Below are positions 35,097 to 45,400 of a stretch of DNA of 64,000 nt, in pieces. Each line of letters begins with the position of its first letter. Positions within the stretch are counted from its first letter, which is position 1. The stretch spans positions 24,248-88,247 of the forward strand of contig NZ_JAAATY010000037.1 in assembly GCF_013280595.1 (NCBI RefSeq), given 5' to 3'. The position numbers and the translations under genes were made by a program. The notes under the pieces were generated by a model, which was given only the letters and a program-made list of their open reading frames with translations, was not told where the DNA came from and did no database searches. This stretch comes from Kibdelosporangium persicum. Its GTDB lineage: Bacteria > Actinomycetota > Actinomycetes > Mycobacteriales > Pseudonocardiaceae.

Positions 35097-37823
35097 TCAG
35101 GAGGCCTGGGTGGCGGGTGTCTCGCCGAGCCGGAGGATGGCCGGCAGCCTGAGCTCGTTCCCCAGCCGCTCGGCCTGCGCCCAGTGCGGCCGGGCCGCCT
35201 GCTCACCGCTGAGATGGGCCATGACGTTGCCGATCTCGCGGTGGTACAGCGCATCGAGGTACCGGTCGCCGATGTCGTTGATGATGGCCTGGCCTTGGTG
35301 GAACAGCATGAGCGCGCTGTGCGGACGGCCCAACGCGTACATCGCCCGGCCGGCTGTGTGCAGTGCCAAGGCGTGCACGTTGGACACCTTGTGCACCGCG
35401 CACAGGTCGGTCGCCTGCCGAGCCAGTCGCAGCGCGTCACGGAAGAGGCCGAGTTCCAGCAACACATTGGCGTTGCCGGTCAGGGCGTACGTTTCCAGGA
35501 CGACGTCGCCGGTCTCCCTGGCGATGTCCACTGCGGACCGAAGGGCGGCGGCCGCCTCGTCCAGCCTGCCGAGTGACAGGTAGCAGGAACCGAGCGAAGC
35601 GAGCACGACGCCCTCAGTGTGCCGGTCGTGGCGGCTCAGCCGCGCGGCTGCCGTGCAGTACGCCAAGGCGTCCGCGGCCTGGCCTGCCTTGACCAGGACG
35701 GTGCCCAGCGTCATCAGGAAGAGGGCCTGGGCTTTGTCGTGGCCGACGGCCTGGGCGGCGGCCAGCCCTTTGGCGCACACCGCGGCTTGCTGGTTGAGGT
35801 CGCTGCGGCGGTAGTAGTAGCGGGCCAGGCACAGCGCCAGGCGCCACGTGCGTTCCCGGTACCCCTGTGCCTCGGCGAGATTGAGCACGCTGTGCAGGTT
35901 GGCCAGTTCGGTGGTGAACCAGTGGACGGCGTCCTGCGGCACCGGTGTCTCCGCGGCCGGGTACTCCACGGCGAGGTGCGGCGACCAGAGATGGCCGGCG
36001 AACAGGGCGCAGGCTTGTTCGGCGGTCTGCAGGTAGTAGTCGACGAGCCGGACGGTGGCGGCCTCGCGTTGCTCGTCAGGTTCCTGCCCGGCGACCCGGG
36101 CCATGAACAGCCGGGTGAGGGCGCGGCTGCTGTAACGCCCGGGTTTGGTCTCCTGCAACAGGTGCACGGCCGCCAGCATGTCCAGGTTGGACCACGCCTC
36201 GTCCGTGCCGGTGCCCATCAGCGCCGCGGCGCAGTACTTGTCGATGTCCGGCCCGCCGTGCCCGTCGAGCAGCCGGAACAGCCGCGCGGCCGACGGGGAC
36301 AGCCTGCGGTAGGTCAACCGCAGGGCCGCGTCCACTCCCGATCCCGCGGACGGCGGCGAGAGCGCACGGAGCCTGCGGCGTTCGTCGGACAGTTCCGCGA
36401 CGAGGTCCCGTACCGTCCACTGGGGACTTGCCGCGAGCCGGCCGCCCACGATCCGCAGCGCCAGTGGCAGCCGGTCGCAGAGTTCGGCGAGCCGCTTCGC
36501 CGCCTGCTTGTCGGCCCACACCCGCGTGCGGCCGGCCAGCAGGCCGAGCGCGGTGACCGAGTCGTCAAGGGACAGCACGTCGACCGGGAACGGTACGGCT
36601 CCCTCAGTGATGATCAGGTCGTCCAGCCGGTGCCGGCTCGTCACCATCACGGCGCACGAGGACGAACCGGGCAGCAGCTGCCGGACCTGCTCGGCGGAGT
36701 GGGCGTTGTCCAGCACGACCAGCATCCTCTTGCCTGCCACCATGGAGCGGTACAGGGCCGCGCGCTCCGCCGGCTCGGCCGGGATGCGCACGTCGGGGAC
36801 ACCCAGTGCACGCAGGAAACCTGCCAGCGCCGAACCGGGCTCGACCGGGTCGCCCTCGTCGAACCCCTTGAGGTCGACGAAAAGCTGGCCGTCCGGCATG
36901 TCGGCGGCGAGTCTATGTCCGCAGTGGAGCGCCAGCGCGGTCTTGCCCACGCCCGGCGGTCCGGTCAGCACACGGATCGGCGCGTCGTGCGGATGCAGGC
37001 TGGCGGTGAGTTCGGCCAGCTGCTTGTCCCGGCCGACCAGGCCCTGGCTCCTGCGGGGCAGCTGCGCGGGCACCACACCGGGCTGGACCGCGTCCGGCAC
37101 GGTCGTGCCCGCCAGGAGCAGCTGGTACGTGTGCCGCAGGCCGCTGCTCGGGTCCACGCCGAGCTCGTCGGCCAGCGCGGCCTTGGTGCGGTGGAACAAC
37201 CGCAGGGCCTCCGTTTGCCGCCCGGTCTCGAACAGGCCCCGCATCAGCAGTTCGACCAGGGGCTCCCGGATCGGCCAGCGGTCCACCGCGTCCTGAAGGT
37301 CCTCGACCGCCTCGCCGACCCGGCCGAGCTGTGACAGCGACTCGCCGAGCTCCTGCAGGGCCACCAGCCTGGTCTCGTCCAGCCGGGCCATGACCTGCTC
37401 GCGCAGCGGTGCCGCCGGGACGTCGGCCAGCACCGGGCCGCGCCACAGCGCCAACGCCGACCGCAGCACCTCCACCCGCTCGGCCGCGGGCATGGTCCTG
37501 GCGGCGGCGACCAGGTCGTCGAACCGGCTGACGTCCACAGTGGAACGGTCGGCCACCAGTTGGTAGCCGGGCGCCCTGGTGACCAGCCGCACACCGTTGC
37601 CGAGCACCTTGCGCAGCTGGGCGATGTGGCCCTGAAGGGCGGCGCGGGCACTCGGCGGTGGGTGGCCGTCCCACGCGATGTCCATCAGCCGGTCGGCGGA
37701 CACGACCTTGTTCACCTCGAGGGCGAGCACGGCCAGCACGGTCCGTCGTTTGGCCGCGCTCAGCGCCACGACCTGCCCGCCTGGGCCGATCAGCTCGACC
37801 GGGCCGAACAGCCGGATCCGCAT
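35097..37823 (-). CDS. AfsR-like SARP/NB-ARC/TPR regulator
   Basis: 908 aa from ATG 37823 (GGGAG upstream; the frame stays open to 38510 but crosses the divergent promoter and a repeat). Domains in order: OmpR-type winged helix (residues 1-95), activation domain (to ~250), NB-ARC ATPase with P-loop GPPGVGKTAL near residue 286 and Walker B MLVVLDNAHSA, and a C-terminal TPR array from ~600 (repeated A-x-Y-x-A-A-R-L units). This is the architecture of AfsR. It is divergent from the type VII effector island with a 168-bp gap, so it is the obvious candidate for controlling it. Confidence 0.92.
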   Translation of the reverse strand: MRIRLFGPVELIGPGGQVVALSAAKRRTVLAVLALEVNKVVSADRLMDIAWDGHPPPSARAALQGHIAQLRKVLGNGVRLVTRAPGYQLVADRSTVDVSRFDDLVAAARTMPAAERVEVLRSALALWRGPVLADVPAAPLREQVMARLDETRLVALQELGESLSQLGRVGEAVEDLQDAVDRWPIREPLVELLMRGLFETGRQTEALRLFHRTKAALADELGVDPSSGLRHTYQLLLAGTTVPDAVQPGVVPAQLPRRSQGLVGRDKQLAELTASLHPHDAPIRVLTGPPGVGKTALALHCGHRLAADMPDGQLFVDLKGFDEGDPVEPGSALAGFLRALGVPDVRIPAEPAERAALYRSMVAGKRMLVVLDNAHSAEQVRQLLPGSSSCAVMVTSRHRLDDLIITEGAVPFPVDVLSLDDSVTALGLLAGRTRVWADKQAAKRLAELCDRLPLALRIVGGRLAASPQWTVRDLVAELSDERRRLRALSPPSAGSGVDAALRLTYRRLSPSAARLFRLLDGHGGPDIDKYCAAALMGTGTDEAWSNLDMLAAVHLLQETKPGRYSSRALTRLFMARVAGQEPDEQREAATVRLVDYYLQTAEQACALFAGHLWSPHLAVEYPAAETPVPQDAVHWFTTELANLHSVLNLAEAQGYRERTWRLALCLARYYYRRSDLNQQAAVCAKGLAAAQAVGHDKAQALFLMTLGTVLVKAGQAADALAYCTAAARLSRHDRHTEGVVLASLGSCYLSLGRLDEAAAALRSAVDIARETGDVVLETYALTGNANVLLELGLFRDALRLARQATDLCAVHKVSNVHALALHTAGRAMYALGRPHSALMLFHQGQAIINDIGDRYLDALYHREIGNVMAHLSGEQAARPHWAQAERLGNELRLPAILRLGETPATQAS

Positions 37824-37991
37824 GTGGTGCTCCCCAACAACGGTGGTTCGGAGGCCGGGGTGGTGGCGCTTCCACGCCGCGAGCCTCAAGGTGCCCGCCC
37901 GGAGTTGGGCTGGCGTTGGCCGAACATTAGCCGGTCCTGGCAGCGTGCCGGAGATCCAGTTCACGCCGCGCGCGCACTGTTTCGGGGAGAC

Positions 37992-38402
37992 ATGTACGAC
38001 GATCAGCCGGTGCAGGCCGGAATGCGGGAGCGGTTGGCGGTGCTCGCCGCCGACATGGCAACTTTGCGCCACGATGTGGAAAGCGGCCAACTGCGGCTCG
38101 ACCCTGAGGCGGGCCAGCAGATCCGCGACATGCTCGCCAGGCAGATGGAGCAGGTGGACGGCTGGCTGGCCCAGGCCCGCGGCTTGGCCCGGCGGGCCCC
38201 GCTCGGTCAGAACCCGGTCGGTGACGCGATGGCGGCGAAGTTCGAGGAACGCGCGGGCGGCGGCGGCACGTCCTTCACGGCGGTGTTCACCAGCTACCGG
38301 CAGGTCCTGCAGGACACCGACGACACCGTCGAAGAGGCGATGCGGCGCTACCGGGACGTGGAGGAACGGACGAGCGAGACGTTCAAGAGGCTCGCCCAGT
38401 GA
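37992..38402 (+). CDS. Helical WXG100-like protein of the type VII effector island
   Basis: 136 aa from ATG 37992 after GGGGAGA. It is almost entirely predicted helix with heptad-like patterns (MRERLAVLAADMATLRHDVES, MLARQMEQVDGWLAQARGLA, FTSYRQVLQDTDDTVEEAMRRYRDVEER), compatible with a secreted helical hairpin. A strict W-x-G turn is absent, so it is a WXG100-like rather than a canonical EsxA protein. It opens the rightward island; its stop codon lies in the first unit of a 15-bp tandem repeat. Confidence 0.6.
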   Translation: MYDDQPVQAGMRERLAVLAADMATLRHDVESGQLRLDPEAGQQIRDMLARQMEQVDGWLAQARGLARRAPLGQNPVGDAMAAKFEERAGGGGTSFTAVFTSYRQVLQDTDDTVEEAMRRYRDVEERTSETFKRLAQ

Positions 38403-38517
38403 CATCAGCCGCAGTGACGTCAGTCCCAGTGACATCAGCCCCAATGACATCAGTCCCAGTGACATCGGCGGCGGTGATATCAACTGCGGTGAAACCCGGA
38501 CTGGTGACATCCGAACC
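38398..38517. repeat. 15-bp tandem repeat, 8 degenerate copies
   Basis: Units follow AGTGACATCAGYCCC. The first five are close to consensus; the last three decay to GGTGACATCCGAACC. The array begins inside the stop codon of the helical protein gene and ends 60 bp before the PPE-like gene. It is read in no supported gene. It may act as a spacer or binding array between the two genes, or be a slippage product. Confidence 0.85.
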
Positions 38518-38577
38518 GGGGTCCGAACGGGACGGTGCGGGCCCGGGGCCGGCCGTGGCAGGGGGAAGGGCAGTTCG

Positions 38578-40593
38578 ATGACGTACGAGGAGCCGAACCG
38601 GCCTGCGATCCAGGAGGTCGAGAACTGGGGCTCACGCAGCCACCGCGCTCTCTACGAGGCGGTCCACGCCAACAACGACCCAGGGCAGGCCACGGCGCTG
38701 GCCAACGAGTGGGCGACCATTGGCAGCGACATCGGCGAGGCGGCCCAGGAGGTCGCCCGTGGGCTGCGGGCCAGTGAGGCCGGGTGGCAGGGCGCGTCGG
38801 CCACCAAGGCCCGCAACGCCATGATGCGGCTGTCCGCTTGGGGCGAGAGCGCCGCGCAGACCGCCACCGGCATCGGCGGGCGGGTGGCCGAACAGGCCTA
38901 CATCGCGCAGAAGGCCCGCGACACCATGCCCGAACCGGTGGAGTTCGACATGGGCGCGATGCTGATGCGCGGCTTCGCCATGGGCGGGCTGATCGGCCTG
39001 GCCATCGCGGCGGCCGACGTCAAGGCGGCCAGCGACCGGGCCAACGCGGCGCACCAGCAGGCTGTCGCGGTGATGACCACCATGGAGAACGAGTCGCGCG
39101 CGGTGGACAACAACGTCCCGGTGTTCGCGATGCCGCCGAACCCCGTCCGCGGTGACGACTCCGACCAGCTGATGGCGTTCCGTTCCGCACGCCCGGACCG
39201 CAGCGTCGAGCAGGAAGAGTTCCGGCAGGGCGAGCTGCGGGAACCCACGATCCCCGACTCGGCCATCCGCAGCGGCCCGGCCGGTGGCGAGATCGACCCG
39301 GCGACCCTCGACGGGCGGATGACCGGCACCAGGATGGACGTCGGCGCGCCGGGCTCCCCGGCGGGCGGGGCGGCCGGAATGCCGGGCTTCCCCGGCGGGA
39401 ACGGGCCGGCCGGTGGCGCCGCGTTCGCCGGTGGCGGTGGTCCGGCTGGTGGGGCGGCGTTCGCCGGTGGCGGTGGTCCGGCTGGTGGGGCGGCGTTCGC
39501 CGGTGGCGGTGGTCCGGCTGGTGGGGCGGCGTTCGCCGGTGGCGGTGGCCCAGGCGGTGCCGGAGGCGCGGGCATGCCCCCGCCGATCCCCGATGTGACC
39601 GGAGCCGCCGGCGAACCAGCCGGTTTCGCCAGCTCGGCGGACCGGTTCCTGGCCTCGACGGCCGGCGGCGCGCCCGGCATCCCCGACGGCGGCGGTTTCG
39701 GCAGCGCGATGGGCGGCGGGAACGTGCCCGGCGGGCCGGGGAGCACCACGGGCCAGAGCGCCGCCATGCCTCCGCTGCCGGGCAGCTTCGGCCCCAACGG
39801 CGGTACGGACTTCACGTCGCAACGGCCGGGCATGCCCGGCACCACACCGCAGAACACCCCGGGCATGCCGCCGCCGTTCACCATGCCCGGCGGCATCCCC
39901 GGTTCCGGTATGGGCGGCGGCCAGGACTCCACCCGGCGTCAACAGCAGCAGCAACCGCCGGTGATGCCGCCGCTTCCCCCGCTGCCGCCGATGGGCAGCG
40001 GGCCGACCGGCGGCGGCAACTTCGGCGGCGGCAACTTCTCCGGTACCGGCAACTTCCCGAACAACACCACTCCGGGCAACGTGCCCGGAGGGCGGCCACC
40101 CGGCGCCGTGCCGCCTCCGCCGTTCCAGCCACCGCCTTCGAGCGTCCGCGGCGTTCCCTTGCCGTTCGGCGGTGGAACAACCGGTCCGGGCGGTCTTCCC
40201 GGCGGCGGCATTCCCGGCGGTGGGGGCGCGGGTGGCGGCGTTCCCGGGATTCCGGGCGGTGGCGGCGGTGCCGGTGCCGCCGCGTTCGGTGGCGGTGCGG
40301 CGGGCCGGATGCCCGGCGCGCCCGCGTCGATGTCCGGTGTGGGCCCGGTGGCCGGACCCGTGACGCCCGAGGAGCGCGGGTTCGGGCCCCGTGGAGCCGG
40401 CCCCGCCGGCCCGGCCGGTGGCGCGGGCATGGGTGCGATGGGCGGCATGGGTGCCGCGGGCGGCGCGCGCAACCAGGAAGACGCCGAGCGCAAGATGAAG
40501 TACGTCGACGGCGAGCAGATCATCGAGGTGCCGGGGGCCGAGCTGCCGCCGTCGGTGATCGGCGGCGCCAAGCCCAAGAAGAAGCAGGACTGA
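38578..40593 (+). CDS. PPE-like, Gly/Pro-rich type VII secretion substrate
   Basis: 671 aa. The N-terminal ~190 residues are helical with a WQG turn (EAGWQGASATKARNAM) and the Ala-rich helices seen in PPE/ESX substrates; a hydrophobic segment lies near residues 122-146 (GAMLMRGFAMGGLIGLAIAAA). Residues ~240-640 are a Gly/Pro/Ala low-complexity region with four tandem 12-residue repeats. The last ~25 residues are polar (RKMKYVDGEQIIEVPGAEL...KKKQD). ATG 38578 has GGGGAAGGG upstream. It is followed after 4 bp by the EspG-like chaperone gene, the usual partner of PPE proteins. Confidence 0.75.
   Translation: MTYEEPNRPAIQEVENWGSRSHRALYEAVHANNDPGQATALANEWATIGSDIGEAAQEVARGLRASEAGWQGASATKARNAMMRLSAWGESAAQTATGIGGRVAEQAYIAQKARDTMPEPVEFDMGAMLMRGFAMGGLIGLAIAAADVKAASDRANAAHQQAVAVMTTMENESRAVDNNVPVFAMPPNPVRGDDSDQLMAFRSARPDRSVEQEEFRQGELREPTIPDSAIRSGPAGGEIDPATLDGRMTGTRMDVGAPGSPAGGAAGMPGFPGGNGPAGGAAFAGGGGPAGGAAFAGGGGPAGGAAFAGGGGPAGGAAFAGGGGPGGAGGAGMPPPIPDVTGAAGEPAGFASSADRFLASTAGGAPGIPDGGGFGSAMGGGNVPGGPGSTTGQSAAMPPLPGSFGPNGGTDFTSQRPGMPGTTPQNTPGMPPPFTMPGGIPGSGMGGGQDSTRRQQQQQPPVMPPLPPLPPMGSGPTGGGNFGGGNFSGTGNFPNNTTPGNVPGGRPPGAVPPPPFQPPPSSVRGVPLPFGGGTTGPGGLPGGGIPGGGGAGGGVPGIPGGGGGAGAAAFGGGAAGRMPGAPASMSGVGPVAGPVTPEERGFGPRGAGPAGPAGGAGMGAMGGMGAAGGARNQEDAERKMKYVDGEQIIEVPGAELPPSVIGGAKPKKKQD
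39407..39550. repeat. 36-bp coding repeat, four copies
   Basis: Four nearly identical 36-bp units encode GPAGGAAFAGGG in the Gly-rich part of the PPE-like protein. Near identity at DNA level implies recent expansion, so copy number may vary between strains. Confidence 0.88.
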
Positions 40594-40597
40594 GCCG

Positions 40598-41395
40598 GTG
40601 ACCGACTCCGCACAGATCGATCCCGGCTACGTGCTGTCCGAGCGCGAGTTCGACATCCTCTGCGGGGATCTCGGCCTCGGCCAGGTGCCGTACCCGTTGC
40701 AGGTGCCGAGCGTCGGCCGGACGATGTCCGAACGGGACAGCATCCGCCAGGACGTGCACCGGGCACTGGCCCGGCGTGATCTGGCGTCCGGGGACCGCGT
40801 CGACGAGGGCCTGGTCGACGTGCTGACCCTGCTGCTGGAGCACGACGTCTCGATCGACTCGGTCGGCTACGCGGGCAGGCCGCTGCGGGCCCTCGCGGTC
40901 ACGGACCACGACATGGGCGTGGTCGCGTGGATGGAGGACGAGAGGATCAAGCTCGCCGAGGTCCGGCCGACCGCGCTGGTGGCGTCGCTCGTGGCGCTGC
41001 TCCCCCCGGGTGAGCCGGGGACCAGCAAGGCCATGGCGGTACAGGCCTCCGCGCTGGCGGCGGCGATCGGCTACGACGGCGACGACGATGACGACCCGTT
41101 CGCCGGGGACGACGACGAGCGCACCGCCCTGACAAGAGCGGGCGTGTCCGCCGAGGACGCGGGCAACCTGCTCGACCTGGCCCGCAACCGCAAGGCGGGC
41201 GGCCAGTTCGGGGTGTCGGTGCGCGGCCGCCGGGTCAACCCGTTGATCACCTGGTTCGACACCCACGAGGGGCGCTACCTGATGGTCGCCGACGACTCGT
41301 GGCTCAGTTTCGCGCCCACCGACAACGAACGGATCGAACGCAGGCTGGCCGACGTGCTGGCCGGCGCGACCGAACAGACCGGAGCCGGCCGGTGA
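40598..41395 (+). CDS. EspG-like ESX secretion chaperone
   Basis: 265 aa from GTG 40598, 4 bp after the PPE-like gene. It matches the ESX-associated EspG family: an N-terminal LSEREFDILCGDLGLGQVPYPLQVPS, a central strand-rich core, and the late GQFGVSVRGRRVNPLITWFDTHEGRYLMV that ends most EspG-like proteins. EspG binds the tip of PPE proteins and keeps them secretion-competent. An acidic linker (DDDDDPFAGDDDE) interrupts the core. Adjacent to a PPE-like gene, its client is almost certainly that protein. Confidence 0.85.
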   Translation: MTDSAQIDPGYVLSEREFDILCGDLGLGQVPYPLQVPSVGRTMSERDSIRQDVHRALARRDLASGDRVDEGLVDVLTLLLEHDVSIDSVGYAGRPLRALAVTDHDMGVVAWMEDERIKLAEVRPTALVASLVALLPPGEPGTSKAMAVQASALAAAIGYDGDDDDDPFAGDDDERTALTRAGVSAEDAGNLLDLARNRKAGGQFGVSVRGRRVNPLITWFDTHEGRYLMVADDSWLSFAPTDNERIERRLADVLAGATEQTGAGR

Positions 41396-41423
41396 GCCGG
41401 GCGACACGAAGGAGGTGCCGGCC

Positions 41424-41810
41424 ATGTCGTTCGAGGTAGTGGTCGACGATCTGCGGGGACACGCGAGCCACCTCAACGGCCTGATGGACCGGCTGGGTAC
41501 GGCCATCGATGCCGCCAACACCGTGAGCATGAGCGACGAGGCGTACGGCCTGCTCTGCTCGTTCCTGCCGCTGATCATCAACCCGATGGAGCAGGAGGGC
41601 CTGAAATCGCTGCGGGCCGCGAGCGAAGCCGTCGGCACGACCGCCGGGAACGTCCGGCTGGCGGCCGATCGCTACGAGCAGGTCGACCAGGCCATCAGCC
41701 GGCCGTTCGCCGAAACGCTGACGGAGTCGAGCACCCCGGCGGCCGTGAGGTCCTTGTCCGTGCGGCGGGCGGACAACGCCGTCGCCCAGTCCAGTGACGG
41801 AGATCGATGA
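41424..41810 (+). CDS. EspC/WXG-type type VII secretion protein
   Basis: 128 aa from ATG 41424 with AAGGAGGT at 41408-41416. It is a helical hairpin protein like the EspC (ESX target) family: VVVDDLRGHASHLNGLMDRLGTAIDAA, a short turn region with DEAYGLLCSFLPLIINP, then a second helix ending LAADRYEQVDQAI. Its stop overlaps the next start (ATGA), so it is coupled to the YbaB-like gene. Such proteins are co-secreted or help to recognise substrates. Confidence 0.75.
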   Translation: MSFEVVVDDLRGHASHLNGLMDRLGTAIDAANTVSMSDEAYGLLCSFLPLIINPMEQEGLKSLRAASEAVGTTAGNVRLAADRYEQVDQAISRPFAETLTESSTPAAVRSLSVRRADNAVAQSSDGDR

Positions 41811-42433
41811 TGTCCCAGCCTGACACCGGGGGGATCGCGGGGCTGGCCCGTGACCCGGAAGCGGTCCAACGGAGCATCCAGCAGTGGGCCGCGGGCTTCG
41901 AGGCCAAGGCGCAGCGGTACCGCGCGGCGCAGGAGCAGACCGAGCAGCTGCGGCTCAGCGCGGCCAGCTCCGACGGCAGCGTGCGGGTGACCGTGCGCGC
42001 CGACGGGACCGTCTCGGACCTCCAGTTCACCGAGAAGATCCGGTCGATGCCGCTGGCCGACCTGTCCGCGCAGGTGCTGGCGACGATGCGGAAAGCGCAG
42101 TCGGGCATCGCCGACAAGGTCGGCGAGGTGATGACCGAGCAGCTCGGTGACGAGGACCAGCAGACCAGGTCGGTGATGCTGGGCAACCTGCGTGACCGGT
42201 TCCCCGAGCTGGAGGACCAGGCCGAGGATCCCGCGGACGCGGACAAGTGGGATCTGACCGACGAGGACGAGCCGCCCGTGGAGGACTCGGCGAGCACGCC
42301 ACCGGCGCCACCAGCGCCCGCGGCGCCCCCAGTGCCGCCACCGTCGCCGACGCAGCCGCCGTCCGCGCCGCCCAGGCGCCGCCCGCCGGCGCGCGACGAA
42401 GACGACGACGACTTCGACCCCTTCAGCGAGTAA
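41807..42433 (+). CDS. YbaB/EbfC-like protein of the type VII island
   Basis: 208 aa. Residues ~15-110 match the YbaB/EbfC fold (helix WAAGFEAKAQRYRAAQEQTEQL, strands GSVRVTVRADGTVSDLQFTEK, helix LADLSAQVLATMRKAQ). This is followed by an acidic segment and a Pro-rich C-terminus (PPAPPAPAAPPVPPP). YbaB proteins bind DNA, but stand-alone members with such tails are common beside WXG100 and toxin genes in actinobacteria and may be secretion partners. Coupled to the EspC-like gene; the RHS toxin begins 18 bp later. Confidence 0.75.
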   Translation: MMSQPDTGGIAGLARDPEAVQRSIQQWAAGFEAKAQRYRAAQEQTEQLRLSAASSDGSVRVTVRADGTVSDLQFTEKIRSMPLADLSAQVLATMRKAQSGIADKVGEVMTEQLGDEDQQTRSVMLGNLRDRFPELEDQAEDPADADKWDLTDEDEPPVEDSASTPPAPPAPAAPPVPPPSPTQPPSAPPRRRPPARDEDDDDFDPFSE

Positions 42434-42451
42434 CGCGTTCGAGGAGAACCG

Positions 42452-45400
42452 ATGAGCAACCCCCTGGTCGCCGAACGCCAGGACTCCACGACGGGGTTCA
42501 GCGGTGTGCCGCTGCTGGAATCGGCCAACGACACCGCGCAGGCCATCAGCAGCGGTGACTGGGCGTCCGGCGTGATGGGCATCGCCGGCACCGCGCTGGA
42601 CGCGCTGAGCATGGCGCTGGACCCGTTCGGTTCGATCTTCGCGGCCGGGGTCGGCTGGCTGATCGAGCACGTCGGTCCGTTGTCCGACGCGCTCGACGCG
42701 TTGACCGGCGACCCGGACCAGATCAAGGCGCACGCGCAGACGTGGACGAACATCGCCCAGGAGCTGGGGTCGATCAGCGCGGATCTGGCGTCCGCGATCC
42801 AGGCCGACACCTCGGCGTGGACCGGCGAGTCCGCGGACGCCTACCGCGGCCAGGCCACCGACATGGCCAACCTGATCACCGCCGCGCAGACGGCCGCCGA
42901 CGGTGCCGCGAGCGGGGTCGGCATCGCCGGTGAGGTCGTCGCGGCGGTGCGCACGCTGGTGCGTGACATCATCGCGGAGCTGGTCGGGCGCCTGATCAGC
43001 TGGGCGTTGCAGGTGTTGTTCACGCTGGGCATCGGCATGGTGTGGGTGGTGCCGCAGGTGATCGCCGCCGTGGCCAAGACCGCGACCAAGATCGCCAAGA
43101 TCACCTCCGGCCTGGTGGAGGCGATGGGCAAGCTCGGCAATCTGCTGACCAAGCTCAGCAAGAACTTCGACGAGGTCGGCAGCGCGCTCAAGAAGATCGA
43201 GGCGGGCAAGGTCGACGCCCCGCAGACCCGGTCGCTCGGCCCGGACACCAGCACCCCGGGCTCGACCGGCCCCAGTGGTTCGCCCGGTGGCGGCTCGTCG
43301 GGTTCGCCGGGGAGCGGGGGAGTGACCACCCCGTCGGGTTCCACCGGTTCGAGTGGTTCGCCCGGCGGTGGCGGGTCGCCGGGCGGTGGCGGGCAGACCA
43401 ACCTGTCCGGATCGCCGGGCGGCGGCGCACCCGGTACCAACGGCGGTCCGTCCACCCCGCCGCCCGCCAACGGTCCAGCCACTCCGCCGCCCGCCGGCGG
43501 CACAGGCAACGACTTCACGACGAGCGGTGCTTCGACGCACGGTCCCAGCACCAGCCGCGGCGGTCCGGGACTGGACGGCCCGCGCGACCGCGCCGTGCCG
43601 TCGGACTCGAAGAACCTCGTCTCGGACCCCGTGGACGTCGCGACCGGCGAGGTCGTGATGACCCAGGTCGACCTGACGCTGCCCAGCGCGGCCGGCGAGC
43701 TGGTGCTGTCCCGCACCCACCTGTCGTCCTACGGCGCCGGCCGGTGGTTCGGCCGGTCCTGGGCGTCCACAGTGGACCAGCGGCTGGCGGTCGGCCGGGA
43801 CGAGGTCCGGTTCTACGCCGAGGACGGCATGGTCCTGGTCTACCCGCTGCCGGCCGGTCAGCCGGTGCTGCCGCTGGAAGGGCCGCGGCACCCGCTGTCC
43901 CGCACGCCCGACGGCTACGTGCTGTCCACCGGCACTCGCGACCTGCACTTCGCCGGTAACGGCGACACCGTGCCGCTGACGGCGATCGAGCAGAACGGCA
44001 GCCGAACCGAGATCGCGCGCGCTGCCGACGGCGCGCCCACCGCGTTGCGCCGCGACGACGGCACACAGGTCCAGATCAGCGTCGTCAACGGCCGGATCGT
44101 CGCGTACGGCGCCATGGGAGCCGCGCCGCTGGTCCGGTTCGGCTACAACCAGCTGGGTCAGCTGACCACGGTCATGGACTTCGTGGGCCGCCCGATGACG
44201 TTGGACTACGACACCGAGCACCGGCTCGTCGGATGGCAGGACCGCACCGGCACCTGGTACCGGTACATCTACGACGCCGCGGGCCGCTGCGTGCGCACGG
44301 TCGGCGCGGACGGCTTCTACGACGCGGCGTTCGCCTACGACGTCAACCCCAGGACCACCCGGCACACCGACGCACTCGGCCACACCTGGACCTACCGGAT
44401 GAACGACGCCGGGCAGCTGGTCGAGCGGATCGATCCACTCGGCAACTCGCGCCGGTACACCTGGAGCCGCTACGACCAGCTTCTGTCCCAAGTGGACGAG
44501 CTGGGCCGGGAAACCCGTTACGACTACGAGAACGGCGAGCTGGCCGCCGTCACCCGGCCGGACGGCTCGGTGGTGCGGGTGGCGGCCACGCCCGAGGGCG
44601 AGACGCGGCTGCAGGCGGGCGAGGCAGACTCGGCCGTCCACCGGGTGGTCGCCGCGATCGACCCGTTCACCACCCTGCCCGGGGCCGCGATGTCCACCGA
44701 TCTCGCCGCGGCGCCGGACCCGCTCGGCGACGAGCCGGTGATCGACCGGTCGGTGCGCCCGGAGAACCGGGACGTGTTCGGCCGGCCCCAGCTGGTGCAC
44801 ACCGCTTCCGGTGGTGCCGTTCGCCTGGGCTGGACGGCCGAAGGCCGCCGGTCCGTGCGGATCGGTCCCCAGGGGCACCGGGAGACCTGGCAGTACGACG
44901 CGGAGGGCCAGGTCGTCGAGTACCGCGACGCGGCCGGGGGCGTGCGGCGGCGCAGCTACGGGCCTTTTGGGCTTGTGATGCAGGACATCGACACCGCGGG
45001 TGCGCGCACGACGTACACCTACGACGGCGAGCTGCGGCTGACCTCGGTGACGAACCCGCGCGGCCTGACGTGGCGCTACACCTATGACGCCGCAGGCCGC
45101 CTGGTCGAGGAGACCGACTACGACGGCCGCAAGTTCACCTACACCTACGACGCGGCCGGGCAGCTGCGCCGGATGGTGAACGGCCTCGGCCAGCCCACCG
45201 AGTACGACTACGACCTGCTCGGCAACCTCGTCGAACGGCGCACGACCGAGGAAGTCACCCGGTACGCCTACGACGCGCTGGGCCAGCTGGTCCTGGCCGA
45301 GAACCCCGAGTCCCGGGTGGCGATCATCCGGGACGAGCGCGGCCGCGTGATCGCCGAGACGATCAACGGGCTCGGCGTGGCCTGGGACTACGCCGGCACG

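Noticed and set aside
38398..38517. CRISPR array.
   Set aside because: The units are contiguous 15-bp repeats with no unique spacers and no cas genes nearby.
38399..38581. A 60-codon rightward frame over the 15-bp repeats.
   Set aside because: It starts in the stop codon of the preceding gene, has no separate ribosome site and encodes only the repeat.
41672..44878. Leftward 1068-codon open frame opposite the RHS gene.
   Set aside because: The rightward frame has YD repeats, the RHS core and a ribosome site; the antisense is low-complexity Arg/Gly/Val text.
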